18,503 nt of DNA. Source: DASTCC01 sp035711465. GTDB lineage: Bacteria > Acidobacteriota > Vicinamibacteria > Vicinamibacterales > SCN-69-37. Of the stretch, positions 1-8,285 are shown piece after piece (the first letter of the stretch is position 1; each line of letters opens with the position of its first letter). The notes under the pieces were generated by a model, which was not told the origin of the DNA, made no database searches, and was given only the letters and a program-made list of their open reading frames with translations. The position numbers were made by a program, and so were the translations under genes. The DNA lies in NCBI GenBank assembly GCA_035711465.1, contig DASTCC010000290.1, positions 1 to 18,503 on the forward strand. The letters run 5' to 3'.

Positions 1-1
1 G

Positions 2-2590
2 ACGTCGCGGCCTCCCCGCCTTGCCGAGTACCTGCTTCGCCTTCGGCTCCTGCCGCAGGACGCGGACGATCTGCTCGGCGACCTCGCGGAGTTGTTCGCC
101 AAGCGGGCGCGAACGGCAGGCCGGCTGCGCGCCCACCTTGATTACTGGCGTGAAACGGCCGCGCTGCTCTGGCATGCACGGCCCGACGCCGGCCCGGCGG
201 CTGCGCCGTGGTCCGGTTGGCGCGACGATCTGCGCGCCACCCTTCGGTTTCAGCGCCGGTGTCCGGCGCAATCCCTGATCGCCGTTCTCACGCTGGCGGC
301 CGCGCTCGGCATGACGACGGCGGTGCTGAGTGCGGCACGGGCGCTCCTCTTCGATCGGTTGCCGACACCCGACGCGGGCGAGGTGGTCCGCATCGACGAG
401 ATCGAGAAGGGCGAGCTGCTGCGTGCGCTCTCTGAGCCGGACATCGAGGACTGGCGCGCCGCCCGCCATGTGTTCAGCGCGGTCACCGCCTACTCGACGG
501 CGGCCCGGGCGCTCACCGGGCTCGACGCCGCCGAGCGCGTGTCGATGGCGATGGTGGATCCCGAGTTCTTTCCGTTCTTCCGGGTTCGGCCGATCGCGGG
601 TCGCCTGATCGTCGCCGACGATCTCGCCGCAGTCGCACCGCAGGTCGTGGTGTTGAGCGAGCCGTTCTGGCGGAGCCGGTTCGGTGGCGATCCGTCGGCG
701 ATTGGGAGGGCGATCGCGCTCGATCACGTGTCGTATCGAATTGTCGGCGTCGTCCCGGGCACGTTCCGGTATCCCGACCATGCGGTGATGTGGGCGGCGC
801 TCAGAGTCGATCCGATCTTTCGCGAGCGCCGCTTTCACCTGCTGACCGGACTGGGCCGCCTGGCGCGAGGCGTGAGCCTGACGCAAGCACAGCAGGCCGC
901 CGGGACGATGGCGGCGGCCCTGGCTCGCAGCGATCCTGCCGTGCACGGCGCGCGCAGCGTCGTGATCACTCCCCTTCACGCCTATCTCACGCGCGACGTC
1001 CGCACGCCGCTGCATTTCCTGCTGGCCGCGGCCGTGCTCGTCATGCTCGTCGCCTGCACGAACGTGTCAGGCATCCTGCTCACGCGCACCGCGGACCGGT
1101 GGCGCGAGCTCGGCACGCGCGCGGCGATCGGCGCCGGCGCCGGCCGGCTCGCGCGATTGATCGCCGCTGACGCCGCCGTCCTGACCGCCGCGGCGACCGG
1201 ACTCGGCGTGCTGATCGCCATTGCCGCCACCGCGACGGCACGTCAGCTGGCGCCCACATCGGTCGCGGCACGCGATCGCATCACGGTCGATTTCCAGATC
1301 CTCGGCTGGTGCGTGGCCCTCGCCGCCACGGCGGCGATGCTGACGGCCGTCGGGCCGGCCGCGCGCGTCGTTCGCATGCGCGTGCTCGATGCGCTGGGCG
1401 GCAGCGGTCGTACGGCGACCCCGAGACGCTTCGTTCGTCACGCGCTCGTCGCCGCCCAGATCGCCGGCGCGGTCGCGTTGCTCGTCTGCGGTCTGCTGCT
1501 GACCCGCAGCTTCACCCGGTTGCTCCAGATCGATCCCGGTTTCAAGACCGATGGCGGCGTGATCGCGCCGGTGCGCCTGCCGCTCGCGAAGTACCCGGAG
1601 CGTGAACGCTACGCGCCGCTCCTGGAGGAGCTGATCGATCGGACCTCGGCATCCGACGGCGTGTCGGCGGCGGCAGTGGCCTTCATGATGCCGCTATCCT
1701 CGGCACGACTCCAGGTCGAGGTGCAGCTTCCTAAGCCGGCATCACGTCCGCCCGTCGAAGTCCTGCTCAACACCGTGTCGCCGTCGTATTTCACGGCGAT
1801 GCGCGTCCCCATCGCGAGGGGACGCGGGTTCAGCGCCGACGACACCGCGAAGGCGCCAGCCGTGGCCATCGTCAGTGCCAGCCTCGCGCGGATGCTGTGG
1901 GGTCGCGACGACGTCACCGGTGAGATCCTGCAGGGCGCGGACGCGAGCGATCGGTGGCAGATCGTCGGCGTTGCCGGCGACGTCAAGGACAGCGAGCTCA
2001 CCGCCGACTCGCGGCCGATGCTCTACCGGCCGTTCGCGCAGTTTCCCGCCAATTCGGTCACGCTCATCGCGCAGGCCGATCGGCCTGCCGACCAGCTGGC
2101 CGCACAGCTGCGCACGATCATCACCGGCCTCGACCGGGACATCCCCGTGGACGGCATCGCCCCGCTGCAGTCGGTCGTCGACGCCGCGGTCGCACGTGCC
2201 CGCTTCGTCACCGCCCTCGGCGGCGCGTTTGCCATCGTCGCCGTCGTCATCGCCGTGATCGGGTTGTATGCGGCGATCGGCTACACCGTTCAGACGCGGA
2301 CAATGGAGATCGGCGTGCGGATGGCGCTCGGCGCGACGCGGCTGGCGGTGGCCGGCGCGGTCATGCGCGACGTTGGAGCGATGCTGGCGGCCGGCCTTGC
2401 CGGCGGCGTGCTGGCCGGGCTTGGCGGCGCTCAGTTGATCCGTCAGCTGCTATTCGAGGTCTCGACCTTCGACCTGGCATCGGTCGTCACCGCGGTGCTG
2501 GCGATCGCCGCGGCCGCGGCCCTGGCGTCAGCCGGCGCGCTGCGCGCCGCCATCTCGGTGGATCCGAGCCGCGCGCTGCACGCCAGCTGA
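2..2590 (+). CDS. ADOP-family duplicated FtsX/MacB-like permease, 5' partial
   Basis: An inner-membrane permease of the acidobacterial duplicated orphan permease (ADOP) family: two MacB/FtsX permease units fused in one chain, usually without a dedicated ATPase. The frame is open from the window edge, and the first codons already read like an ADOP N-terminal prefix (RLAEYLLRLRLLPQDADDLL), so the true start lies upstream; the TTG at 92 is only an internal alternative. About 862 codons are visible. Numbered from base 2, a first membrane segment lies near residues 89-115, a MacB-like periplasmic core follows, then a cluster of segments from about 337 with the cytoplasmic coupling motif RELGTRAAIGA, a second periplasmic core, and a final three-segment unit with MEIGVRMALGA. 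It ends DPSRALHAS, a family-typical C-terminus. Family membership is secure; the transported substrate is unknown. It converges on the next ADOP. Confidence 0.9.
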   Translation, partial: TSRPPRLAEYLLRLRLLPQDADDLLGDLAELFAKRARTAGRLRAHLDYWRETAALLWHARPDAGPAAAPWSGWRDDLRATLRFQRRCPAQSLIAVLTLAAALGMTTAVLSAARALLFDRLPTPDAGEVVRIDEIEKGELLRALSEPDIEDWRAARHVFSAVTAYSTAARALTGLDAAERVSMAMVDPEFFPFFRVRPIAGRLIVADDLAAVAPQVVVLSEPFWRSRFGGDPSAIGRAIALDHVSYRIVGVVPGTFRYPDHAVMWAALRVDPIFRERRFHLLTGLGRLARGVSLTQAQQAAGTMAAALARSDPAVHGARSVVITPLHAYLTRDVRTPLHFLLAAAVLVMLVACTNVSGILLTRTADRWRELGTRAAIGAGAGRLARLIAADAAVLTAAATGLGVLIAIAATATARQLAPTSVAARDRITVDFQILGWCVALAATAAMLTAVGPAARVVRMRVLDALGGSGRTATPRRFVRHALVAAQIAGAVALLVCGLLLTRSFTRLLQIDPGFKTDGGVIAPVRLPLAKYPERERYAPLLEELIDRTSASDGVSAAAVAFMMPLSSARLQVEVQLPKPASRPPVEVLLNTVSPSYFTAMRVPIARGRGFSADDTAKAPAVAIVSASLARMLWGRDDVTGEILQGADASDRWQIVGVAGDVKDSELTADSRPMLYRPFAQFPANSVTLIAQADRPADQLAAQLRTIITGLDRDIPVDGIAPLQSVVDAAVARARFVTALGGAFAIVAVVIAVIGLYAAIGYTVQTRTMEIGVRMALGATRLAVAGAVMRDVGAMLAAGLAGGVLAGLGGAQLIRQLLFEVSTFDLASVVTAVLAIAAAAALASAGALRAAISVDPSRALHAS

Positions 2591-2599
2591 GCGGCGTTG
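2577..2599 (+). repeat. Left copy of a 23-bp direct repeat (22/23 identical)
   Basis: The sequence TGC[A]CGCCAGCTGAGCGGCGTTG spans the last codons and stop of the first ADOP. It recurs at 5510-5532 with one difference; the inner 19 bases (2581-2599 and 5514-5532) are identical. Weaker similarity continues for about a dozen bases further right. The two copies bracket the whole second ADOP gene. Confidence 0.7.
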
Positions 2600-2754
2600 G
2601 CGTCGTCGCCAGAGTACGGGGTGGCGATTCTCGACAAGCGCATCGGCGAACCGACCGCCGGGTGACACGCGCGGCAATCTACGTCGCACTGCCCTGCCTC
2701 CGCAGCAGCACAGGCCGGGATTTCCTCGCCGAGGACGTGGCGCCGTGAACGATA
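2591..2754. other. Short intergenic gap between convergent ADOP genes
   Basis: 164 bases between two convergent stop codons. The only structure I see is a small perfect hairpin at 2598-2611 (TGGCG, loop TCGT, CGCCA) just after the first ADOP stop. It has no U-tract, so it is a poor terminator candidate. No RNA gene or small ORF with a ribosome binding site is evident. Confidence 0.5.
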
Positions 2755-5451
2755 TCACTCCGATCGGAGCGCGATGGTCGGATCGACGCGAGTCGCCCGC
2801 CGCGCCGGGAAGTACGAGGCGAGCAGCGAGGCCGTGAGGAGGATCGCCGGCGCGATGACGAGGATTGCCGGCTCGATGCCGTGCACGCCGTAGAGGATGC
2901 TCTGCAGGAACTGTCCGGCGGCAACGGCCAGGACCAGACCGAGTCCGATGCCGACCGTCGTCACGCGGCCGCCTTCACGGAGCACCTGCCAGAGCAGCGT
3001 GCGCGGCGCCGCGCCGATGGCGATGCGAATGCCGAACTCGCGAATCCGCCGCGAGACGACGTACGACTTGACGCCGTAGACGCCGAGCACCGCCAGCAGC
3101 AGCGCGATGCCGGCGAATGCGGCGAAGATGCCGGCGCCGGCGCGCTGCAGCCGCACGTCCAGGCTGGCGGCCATGTGATCGCGCCATGTGGCGATGTTCA
3201 GTACCGGCAGATGCTCGTCGACGTCGCGCACCGCGCGCGCGATCGTCGCCAGCATGTCGTGCTCGTCGACGCCGGGCGCGGTGCGAAGCTGCACGGTCGA
3301 CGCGCTCTCGTACTGCGATCCGAGCGGCACGTAGAGGTGTGGATACGGCCGCGGGTTGCCGAGCGAGTGCTTGACCGTGGCGATGACGCCGATCACCTCG
3401 AGCGGCGGACGGCCGTCCGCTGATGGCGCGTCGAGCAGTTGAATCTCACGTCCGAGCGCGCCCTCTCCCGGCCACAGCGCCGCTGCGAGCGCCTCATCGA
3501 TGATCGCGACGCGGCCGCCGGCGCCCGCAGCCAGCTCCGCCTCGGTGAACTCGCGTCCGCCGAGCAGGGGAACTCCGACGGTGCGCGCGTAATCGCGGCC
3601 GATGACGCTGAAGACCGCGCCCACCGAACGTGCGCGCGCGTCCGCGATCCCGGCCGGCGCCACGCGGCGGCTGGCTCCCTCCGACGAAAACGGCGGACGC
3701 GATCCGGCGGTCACGGCTTCGACCCCCGGCAGGCCGCGCAGCCGATCGATCAGCGCGAGCTGTGTCTGCCGGCCGCGGGCTTCGTCGTATCCAGCCAGCG
3801 CCGTATCGATCGCGACCACGACGCCGCCATCGAGAGGGAATCCGGGGTCGACGCTCGCCGCGCGAATCGCACTCATCGTGAACAGACCGCCCGACGACAG
3901 CAGGAGCAGCGACAGCGCGATCTGGCCGACGACGAGGGCATTGCCGATCCGCAGTCCGCCGAACCCGCGTCGTTCGTCGGTGGTTCTCGATCGGAGGTCG
4001 TCCGCCGCCGCGCGACGCGTCCACGAGAGCGCCGGCCCGGCGGCGAAGATCAGCGTGGCGAGCAGACTGAACGCGACGGCGCTCAGGGCGACGCGCCAGT
4101 CGAAGCCGACCTCCGGCAGCGTGACCGCGACCGGCAGCAGGGTCCGCAACGACGCGACGAGCGTCTGCATGGCCCAGATCGACGTCAGCGCTCCGACAGC
4201 GCCGCCAGCGAGCGCGAGCAGCAATCCCTCCGTGAGCAACTGGCGGGCGAGACGCGCGCGGCCGCCGCCGAGCGACGTTCTGATGGCGAGCTCCCGCCGG
4301 CGCAGGTGACCTCGCGCCAGCAGCAGGTCGGCGAGATTGAGACAGGCGACGAGCAGGACGACGGTCGGCATCAGCATCAGCAGCAGCACCAGGCTCGCGA
4401 TCGTGCCGCTGTCGCCGGTGGGCAGAAAGAGCAGACGATTCGATGGCCGCGACAACGCGAGCTCATAGCCTGTGTTCAGGGCCGGGGAGGCCTGCGCGAG
4501 TCGACGGCCTGCGGCGACGACTGCCGATTCGGCGCTCTCGATGCGCATCCCGGAACGAAGCCGGCCGACGACGCCGAGCTGGTGCGCGTCGCGGGCGCCG
4601 AACGCCGGATGCGTGCTCTCGCGCGCGCCGAACGTGCTGTGGACGCCGAGCGGCAGCCAGACCTCAGGTCCGGGCAGGCTGGTTCCAGCAAAGCCCTTCC
4701 GCGCGACGCCGACGATGGCGAACGGCTCGCCGTTGATGCGGACGAACTGCCCGAGCGTACGCGCGTCCGCGCCGAGCTGCTGCCACAGCGGATGACTGAT
4801 GATGACGACGCGGATACCGGCGCCGGGCCGTTCCTCTTCGAGACTGAACGCGCGGCCCGGACTCGGCGCCGCGTCGAACACCGCGAAGTAATTCGCGGAG
4901 ACCGTAACCGCCAGCGCGCGCCGCGTGCCTTGACCTGCATCCAGTCCGACGAATTCGGTCGTCGACGCGGCGAGGTGCTCGAAGACGTCAGCCGTTGCCT
5001 CCTGCACCTCGAGGTAGTCCGGATACGAGAACGCGCGATGTCGTCCGGAGGGCGTCGTGCTCCGGCTGTGCACGCCGACCACCGCGTCGGCGCCGGCGTA
5101 GAGCGGCCGCAGCAGCAACCCGTCGATGACGCTGAACATCCCGACGTTGACGCCGATGCCGAGCGCGAGCGTCACGATCGCGGTCAGCGCGAACGCGGGA
5201 CTGCGCCGCAGCATCCGCCACGCGAACCGCGTGTCCTGCTCCAGGTCGTCGAGCCACCTCCAGCCCCACGCGTCTCGCGCCTCCTCGCGCAGGCGCAGCG
5301 TGTTGCCGAAGGCCGGCGTCGTGCCCATCTGCGCGCGGTGCGCCTCCATTTCACGGCGCAGTTCCTCCTCCCGCGCGCGCCGACGGAGCAAGAAGCAGAC
5401 GCGGCGGCACCACTCGGCAACGGTCGCGATCGCCGACGGAAGTCGAGGCAT
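2755..5451 (-). CDS. ADOP-family duplicated FtsX/MacB-like permease, complete
   Basis: A complete 898-residue ADOP permease. The N-terminal prefix (residues about 15-75, charged, with AREEELRREMEAHRAQMG) is the type also found on other ADOPs and differs from those of the two other ADOPs here. A first membrane segment is near 86-112, a MacB-like periplasmic core follows, and a segment cluster begins near 351-378 with the coupling motif RRRELAIRTSLGG at about 384-396. A second core leads to the final three-segment unit with REFGIRIAIGAAP near 804-816. It ends DPTIALRSE. The ATG at 5451 is chosen because the family-like N-terminus begins there and promoter elements end 6 nt upstream. There is no clear Shine-Dalgarno. 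No PadR gene is adjacent, unlike the ADOP at the right end. Substrate and energy source are unknown. Confidence 0.93.
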   Translation of the reverse strand: MPRLPSAIATVAEWCRRVCFLLRRRAREEELRREMEAHRAQMGTTPAFGNTLRLREEARDAWGWRWLDDLEQDTRFAWRMLRRSPAFALTAIVTLALGIGVNVGMFSVIDGLLLRPLYAGADAVVGVHSRSTTPSGRHRAFSYPDYLEVQEATADVFEHLAASTTEFVGLDAGQGTRRALAVTVSANYFAVFDAAPSPGRAFSLEEERPGAGIRVVIISHPLWQQLGADARTLGQFVRINGEPFAIVGVARKGFAGTSLPGPEVWLPLGVHSTFGARESTHPAFGARDAHQLGVVGRLRSGMRIESAESAVVAAGRRLAQASPALNTGYELALSRPSNRLLFLPTGDSGTIASLVLLLMLMPTVVLLVACLNLADLLLARGHLRRRELAIRTSLGGGRARLARQLLTEGLLLALAGGAVGALTSIWAMQTLVASLRTLLPVAVTLPEVGFDWRVALSAVAFSLLATLIFAAGPALSWTRRAAADDLRSRTTDERRGFGGLRIGNALVVGQIALSLLLLSSGGLFTMSAIRAASVDPGFPLDGGVVVAIDTALAGYDEARGRQTQLALIDRLRGLPGVEAVTAGSRPPFSSEGASRRVAPAGIADARARSVGAVFSVIGRDYARTVGVPLLGGREFTEAELAAGAGGRVAIIDEALAAALWPGEGALGREIQLLDAPSADGRPPLEVIGVIATVKHSLGNPRPYPHLYVPLGSQYESASTVQLRTAPGVDEHDMLATIARAVRDVDEHLPVLNIATWRDHMAASLDVRLQRAGAGIFAAFAGIALLLAVLGVYGVKSYVVSRRIREFGIRIAIGAAPRTLLWQVLREGGRVTTVGIGLGLVLAVAAGQFLQSILYGVHGIEPAILVIAPAILLTASLLASYFPARRATRVDPTIALRSE

Positions 5452-5466
5452 AGGTTAACTATGCCT
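5446..5466. promoter_or_regulatory. Inverted repeat over the ADOP start codon (candidate operator)
   Basis: A perfect 8-bp inverted repeat: AGGCATAG, 5-nt spacer GTTAA, CTATGCCT. On the - strand it runs from the -10-like hexamer through the ATG (5451-5449) into codon 2. A dimeric regulator bound here would block transcription start; as RNA, the same repeat could form a stem that sequesters the start codon. The regulator is not identifiable from the window. Confidence 0.6.
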
Positions 5467-5485
5467 ATCCACCGCAGACTGTCAA
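5458..5485 (-). promoter_or_regulatory. Sigma-70-like promoter of the second ADOP
   Basis: On the - strand, a perfect TTGACA (-35, 5485-5480) and CATAGT (-10, 5463-5458; 4/6 to TATAAT) are separated by 16 bp. Six bases separate the -10 from the ATG at 5451, so the predicted start site falls on or next to the A of ATG, implying a leaderless mRNA. Confidence 0.55.
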
Positions 5486-5509
5486 GCGGCCGCGCGATGA
5501 TCTACTGAT

Positions 5510-5532
5510 TGCGCGCCAGCTGAGCGGCGTTG
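5510..5532 (+). repeat. Right copy of the 23-bp direct repeat
   Basis: Matches 2577-2599 at 22 of 23 positions in the same orientation, 2,933 bp away. It lies in the intergenic region upstream of the second ADOP. The copy is preceded by an in-frame stop, so it is not simply the intact tail of another ADOP. Confidence 0.7.
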
Positions 5533-5698
5533 ACTTCGACCCGCGCGCCCTGGATACTGCCGGGAGCGCGCTGACAGGGCGCCACCAACCCGCGGCAAGG
5601 GAACATTCCCACCTGTTGTCGATTCGGCCAGTGTGCGCGTGCACCTTCTTTCAGCCTGGTGTCAGCGGGGTACAGGCGATTCATGAAAGAGGGTCGCC
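5533..5698. other. Divergent intergenic region upstream of the ankyrin gene
   Basis: It holds a 12-bp inverted repeat GGGAACATTCCC at 5599-5610 and a weaker one, GTGC-gcgt-GCAC, at 5633-5644; either could be a regulator site. I could not pick out a convincing promoter for the ankyrin gene. A purine-rich ribosome binding site (AAAGAGGG, about 5686-5693) precedes its ATG. Confidence 0.4.
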
Positions 5699-7303
5699 AT
5701 GACGCCTACGAAGTCTCTGCCGGCTCGCCCGTCTCTCGAATCACTTCGCAAGCAGGCCCGGAAGCTCGCCCGCGACGTCGCCGCCGGTGACGTCGACGCT
5801 CAGGCCCGGGTGCGGACGGTGTTGCCGCCATCCGACCGGCCGTTGACGCTGCGCAACGCACAGCTCGTCATCGCGCGCGAGTACGGCTTCGCGGGATGGC
5901 ACGAACTGATCGCTGAGGTGAGCAGGCGCCTCGGCCGCGGCCTGGACTGGGCGGCAGCGCAGGCGCGGCGCGTCATCCACGACAACGACGTCGAGCGGCT
6001 GAAACAGCTGCTCGCCGAGTACCCGGCGCTGCTGACCTGGCACGGCGGCGCGGACGATGGCGGCCTTCTCGGCTTTGCCACCGATGCGTACGGCGACAGT
6101 TTCGATCCCGAGCGGGAGCGCGTCTTCACGCGCGCGGCGTGCGCGGAGCTGCTGATCGACGCCGGGGCGATCGTGCGGCCCTCGGTGTTCGACGGTCTCA
6201 TCCAGTCGCGCGCCCGCGGCTTGCTGCAGATCTTTCATCGCAAGGGCCTGCTGCCGCGAACGCTGCGGTTCTTCGCCGCGCTGGGCGATCTCGACGCGGT
6301 GCGCGCCGCACTCGACCGGGCCGGCGGCGATCTGGCCACGGTCAACAGCGCGTTCCTGACGGCTTGCCGCTTCGAGCACGACGCCGTCGCATCGCTGCTG
6401 CTCGAGCGATCGATCGCGCTCGACGACTCACTCGCCGCGAGTGTCGACGGCGGCGTCGGACGCCGCGCGTTCCTCGATCACTTCCTCGGCCAGCGATCGT
6501 TGGAGCCGGACCGCGCCCTGGCGCTCGGCCCGTGGAGAGCGTTCGTCGTCGGTCAGGTCCTGGACGCGGCGCAGGTTGGCGACCCGACGTTCGTAGATCG
6601 CCTGCGGCAATCACCCTGGTTGCTCGGCGATGAGTTCGTGTGGCTGCAGAACGAGATCGTGTCCAACGCGGTGCTGAAGGATCGGGAGGAGAACATCGTC
6701 ACGGTTCTCGCCCTCGATCCTGCGATCCTGCGGCAGCAGCCCCCGCCGGCATCGCAGGCGATCGAGTTCGCGCTGACGTACGAGCGGACGCATCTGATCC
6801 CGTTGCTGACGCGGATCTGGCCTCTGCCCGACGACCTGCCGCACGCGGCGGGCACGGGCAACCTGGCGCGCGTGAGGCGCTGGTTCGACGCGTCGGGCAC
6901 ACCGGCGCTCGGCGATCTCGAGCGGCACTACCCGTACAACGACCCCCGCGCCAGAAGCCACCTTCACTGGGAACCGCCCACCGAACAGCAGGTGCTCGAC
7001 GTCGCGCTCGCGTTCGCGGTCGTCAATCGCCACTTCGAGATCGCCGACGTGCTGCTCGAGGGCGGCGCCGACATCGACACGAACTGGAGCTCGCACGAGC
7101 CGGCGAGCCTCCTGCACGAGCTCGTGTTCCACGACAACTACGAGTCGATGCGGTTCCTGATCGACCGCGGCATCGACATGACGATCACCGACTACCGCTG
7201 GAACAGCACCGCGATCGGATGGGCGCGGCACGGCAAGAGCGACGAGGCGATGGCCCGATGGCTGGAAGAGGCCGAACGGGAGCGCGCCGCACGCGCGCGC
7301 TGA
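5699..7303 (+). CDS. Ankyrin-repeat protein with an N-terminal AREYGF module
   Basis: A 534-residue soluble protein with no signal peptide or membrane segment. Residues about 10-75 form an N-terminal module (PSLESLRKQARKLARD ... AQLVIAREYGFAGWHELI) that I recognise from many acidobacterial and actinobacterial ankyrin proteins; its function is unknown. The rest is built of divergent ankyrin-like helical repeats, for example VERLKQLLAEYPALL, CAELLIDAGAIV, DLDAVRAALDRAGGD, FEIADVLLEGGADID and YESMRFLIDRGIDM. Such repeats mediate protein-protein contacts, so a scaffold or adaptor role is likely but no partner can be named. The ATG at 5699 is preceded by AAAGAGGG at suitable spacing. An AraC-type regulator follows 55 nt downstream on the same strand and may share a transcript. 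Confidence 0.85.
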   Translation: MTPTKSLPARPSLESLRKQARKLARDVAAGDVDAQARVRTVLPPSDRPLTLRNAQLVIAREYGFAGWHELIAEVSRRLGRGLDWAAAQARRVIHDNDVERLKQLLAEYPALLTWHGGADDGGLLGFATDAYGDSFDPERERVFTRAACAELLIDAGAIVRPSVFDGLIQSRARGLLQIFHRKGLLPRTLRFFAALGDLDAVRAALDRAGGDLATVNSAFLTACRFEHDAVASLLLERSIALDDSLAASVDGGVGRRAFLDHFLGQRSLEPDRALALGPWRAFVVGQVLDAAQVGDPTFVDRLRQSPWLLGDEFVWLQNEIVSNAVLKDREENIVTVLALDPAILRQQPPPASQAIEFALTYERTHLIPLLTRIWPLPDDLPHAAGTGNLARVRRWFDASGTPALGDLERHYPYNDPRARSHLHWEPPTEQQVLDVALAFAVVNRHFEIADVLLEGGADIDTNWSSHEPASLLHELVFHDNYESMRFLIDRGIDMTITDYRWNSTAIGWARHGKSDEAMARWLEEAERERAARAR

Positions 7304-7358
7304 AAGAGCAAGATTCTGTTAGCGCCCGGCGCCGCTCCTGCCGGCTAGATTGTTGCTG

Positions 7359-8285
7359 ATGGTCGAGACCCTGGCCGTGCTCGAGCGGGACCGGCCGGCG
7401 GAGAGCGGCGAACCGCTGCCGAGCCCCGATCGCGTGCTGTTCTCCAGCGCGCTCGTGAGAATCGGCAGCTTCAGATGCCCGCCGGATCATCCCCGCTTCT
7501 CGGATGCCCCGCGAGTACAGTCGCACCTGATGGCGTTTCCGCGCAGCAGCGTGTCGATCACGCACGACGGCGGCAGGCCGTTCGTCTTCGATCCGGCGCA
7601 CGCCTCGCTCTACAACCCGGGCCAGGGCTACCTGCGTAAGGAAGTCAGCCCGGAAGGCGATCGCAGCGACTGGTTCGGGCTGGCGCCGGCGGTGGTGCGC
7701 GGCGCGTACGCGCAGCTGCATCCACGCCACGCGGATGCCGCCGTCCCCGCCTTCACCAGCGTGATGGCGCGAACGTCGGGCGATCTGTACCGCCGCCAGC
7801 GATCGGTCTTCGAGTACGTGCGCCAGATCGAAGACGCGGACGTGATCGCGGTCGAAGAAGTCGTGATCGAGATCCTGCTGGCGCTGATGGGATCGGGACG
7901 CCGGGAGGTGGATCGGTCGCGGCCGCGCCGGAAGCGCGACGTCGTCGAGGCCACGAAGGCGTATCTCGCGGTCCGTTCGACGCGGCGCGACTCGCTGACC
8001 GACGTCGCGCGCGCGGTCGGCTGCTCGGTCTTTCACCTCTGCCGGGCCTTCCGCGCCGGGACCGGCAGCTCGCTGCATCAGTATCGCCGGCGGCTGCGGC
8101 TCCGACGCGCGCTCGAACGGGTCATGGAAACCAACGAAGATCTGCTGACCGTCGGGCTCGCGCTCGGCTTCTCCGGCCACAGCCATTTCACCGCCGCGTT
8201 CAAGCGCGAATTCGGGATCGTGCCGTCGGCGCTGCGGCGGCGCAGCCGGACCGAATTGGCCTCCCTGCTCGCGCGCTTGCGTTAG
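7359..8285 (+). CDS. AraC-family transcriptional regulator
   Basis: About 308 residues, with an N-terminal sensor-like region (about 1-190) and a C-terminal AraC double helix-turn-helix (about 205-295). The first HTH is visible as SLTDVARAVGCSVFHLCRAF, the second as LLTVGLALGFSGHSHFTAAF followed by KREFGIVPSALRR, matching the family signature GFxxxSHFxxxFKxxxGxxPSxxR. The effector is unknown. I prefer the ATG at 7359 over the TTG codons at 7350 and 7353. No Shine-Dalgarno precedes it, but a -10-like TAGATT at 7346-7351 lies 7 nt upstream, so a leaderless mRNA is possible; no matching -35 is seen. Its stop overlaps the convergent propeller gene by 4 bp. Confidence 0.9.
   Translation: MVETLAVLERDRPAESGEPLPSPDRVLFSSALVRIGSFRCPPDHPRFSDAPRVQSHLMAFPRSSVSITHDGGRPFVFDPAHASLYNPGQGYLRKEVSPEGDRSDWFGLAPAVVRGAYAQLHPRHADAAVPAFTSVMARTSGDLYRRQRSVFEYVRQIEDADVIAVEEVVIEILLALMGSGRREVDRSRPRRKRDVVEATKAYLAVRSTRRDSLTDVARAVGCSVFHLCRAFRAGTGSSLHQYRRRLRLRRALERVMETNEDLLTVGLALGFSGHSHFTAAFKREFGIVPSALRRRSRTELASLLARLR

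Noticed and set aside
2598..2611. Terminator after the first ADOP
   Set aside because: Only a 5-bp stem without a T-run; recorded as a minor hairpin, not called.
3439..5508. A 689-codon open frame on the + strand opposite the second ADOP
   Set aside because: It is the antisense shadow of a GC-rich gene: low-complexity Arg/Ala/Asp/Glu composition, no domain, and the ADOP on the other strand is unmistakable.
5510..5532. Integron attC-like site in the direct repeat
   Set aside because: The repeat ends GCGTTG, but neither GTTRRRY nor RYYYAAC core patterns fit, and no integrase or paired arms are present.
5502..5684. A 60-residue - strand ORF between the second ADOP and the ankyrin gene
   Set aside because: No ribosome binding site, no signal peptide and no family match; it overlaps the direct repeat and the ADOP promoter region. 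A degraded gene tail cannot be excluded.
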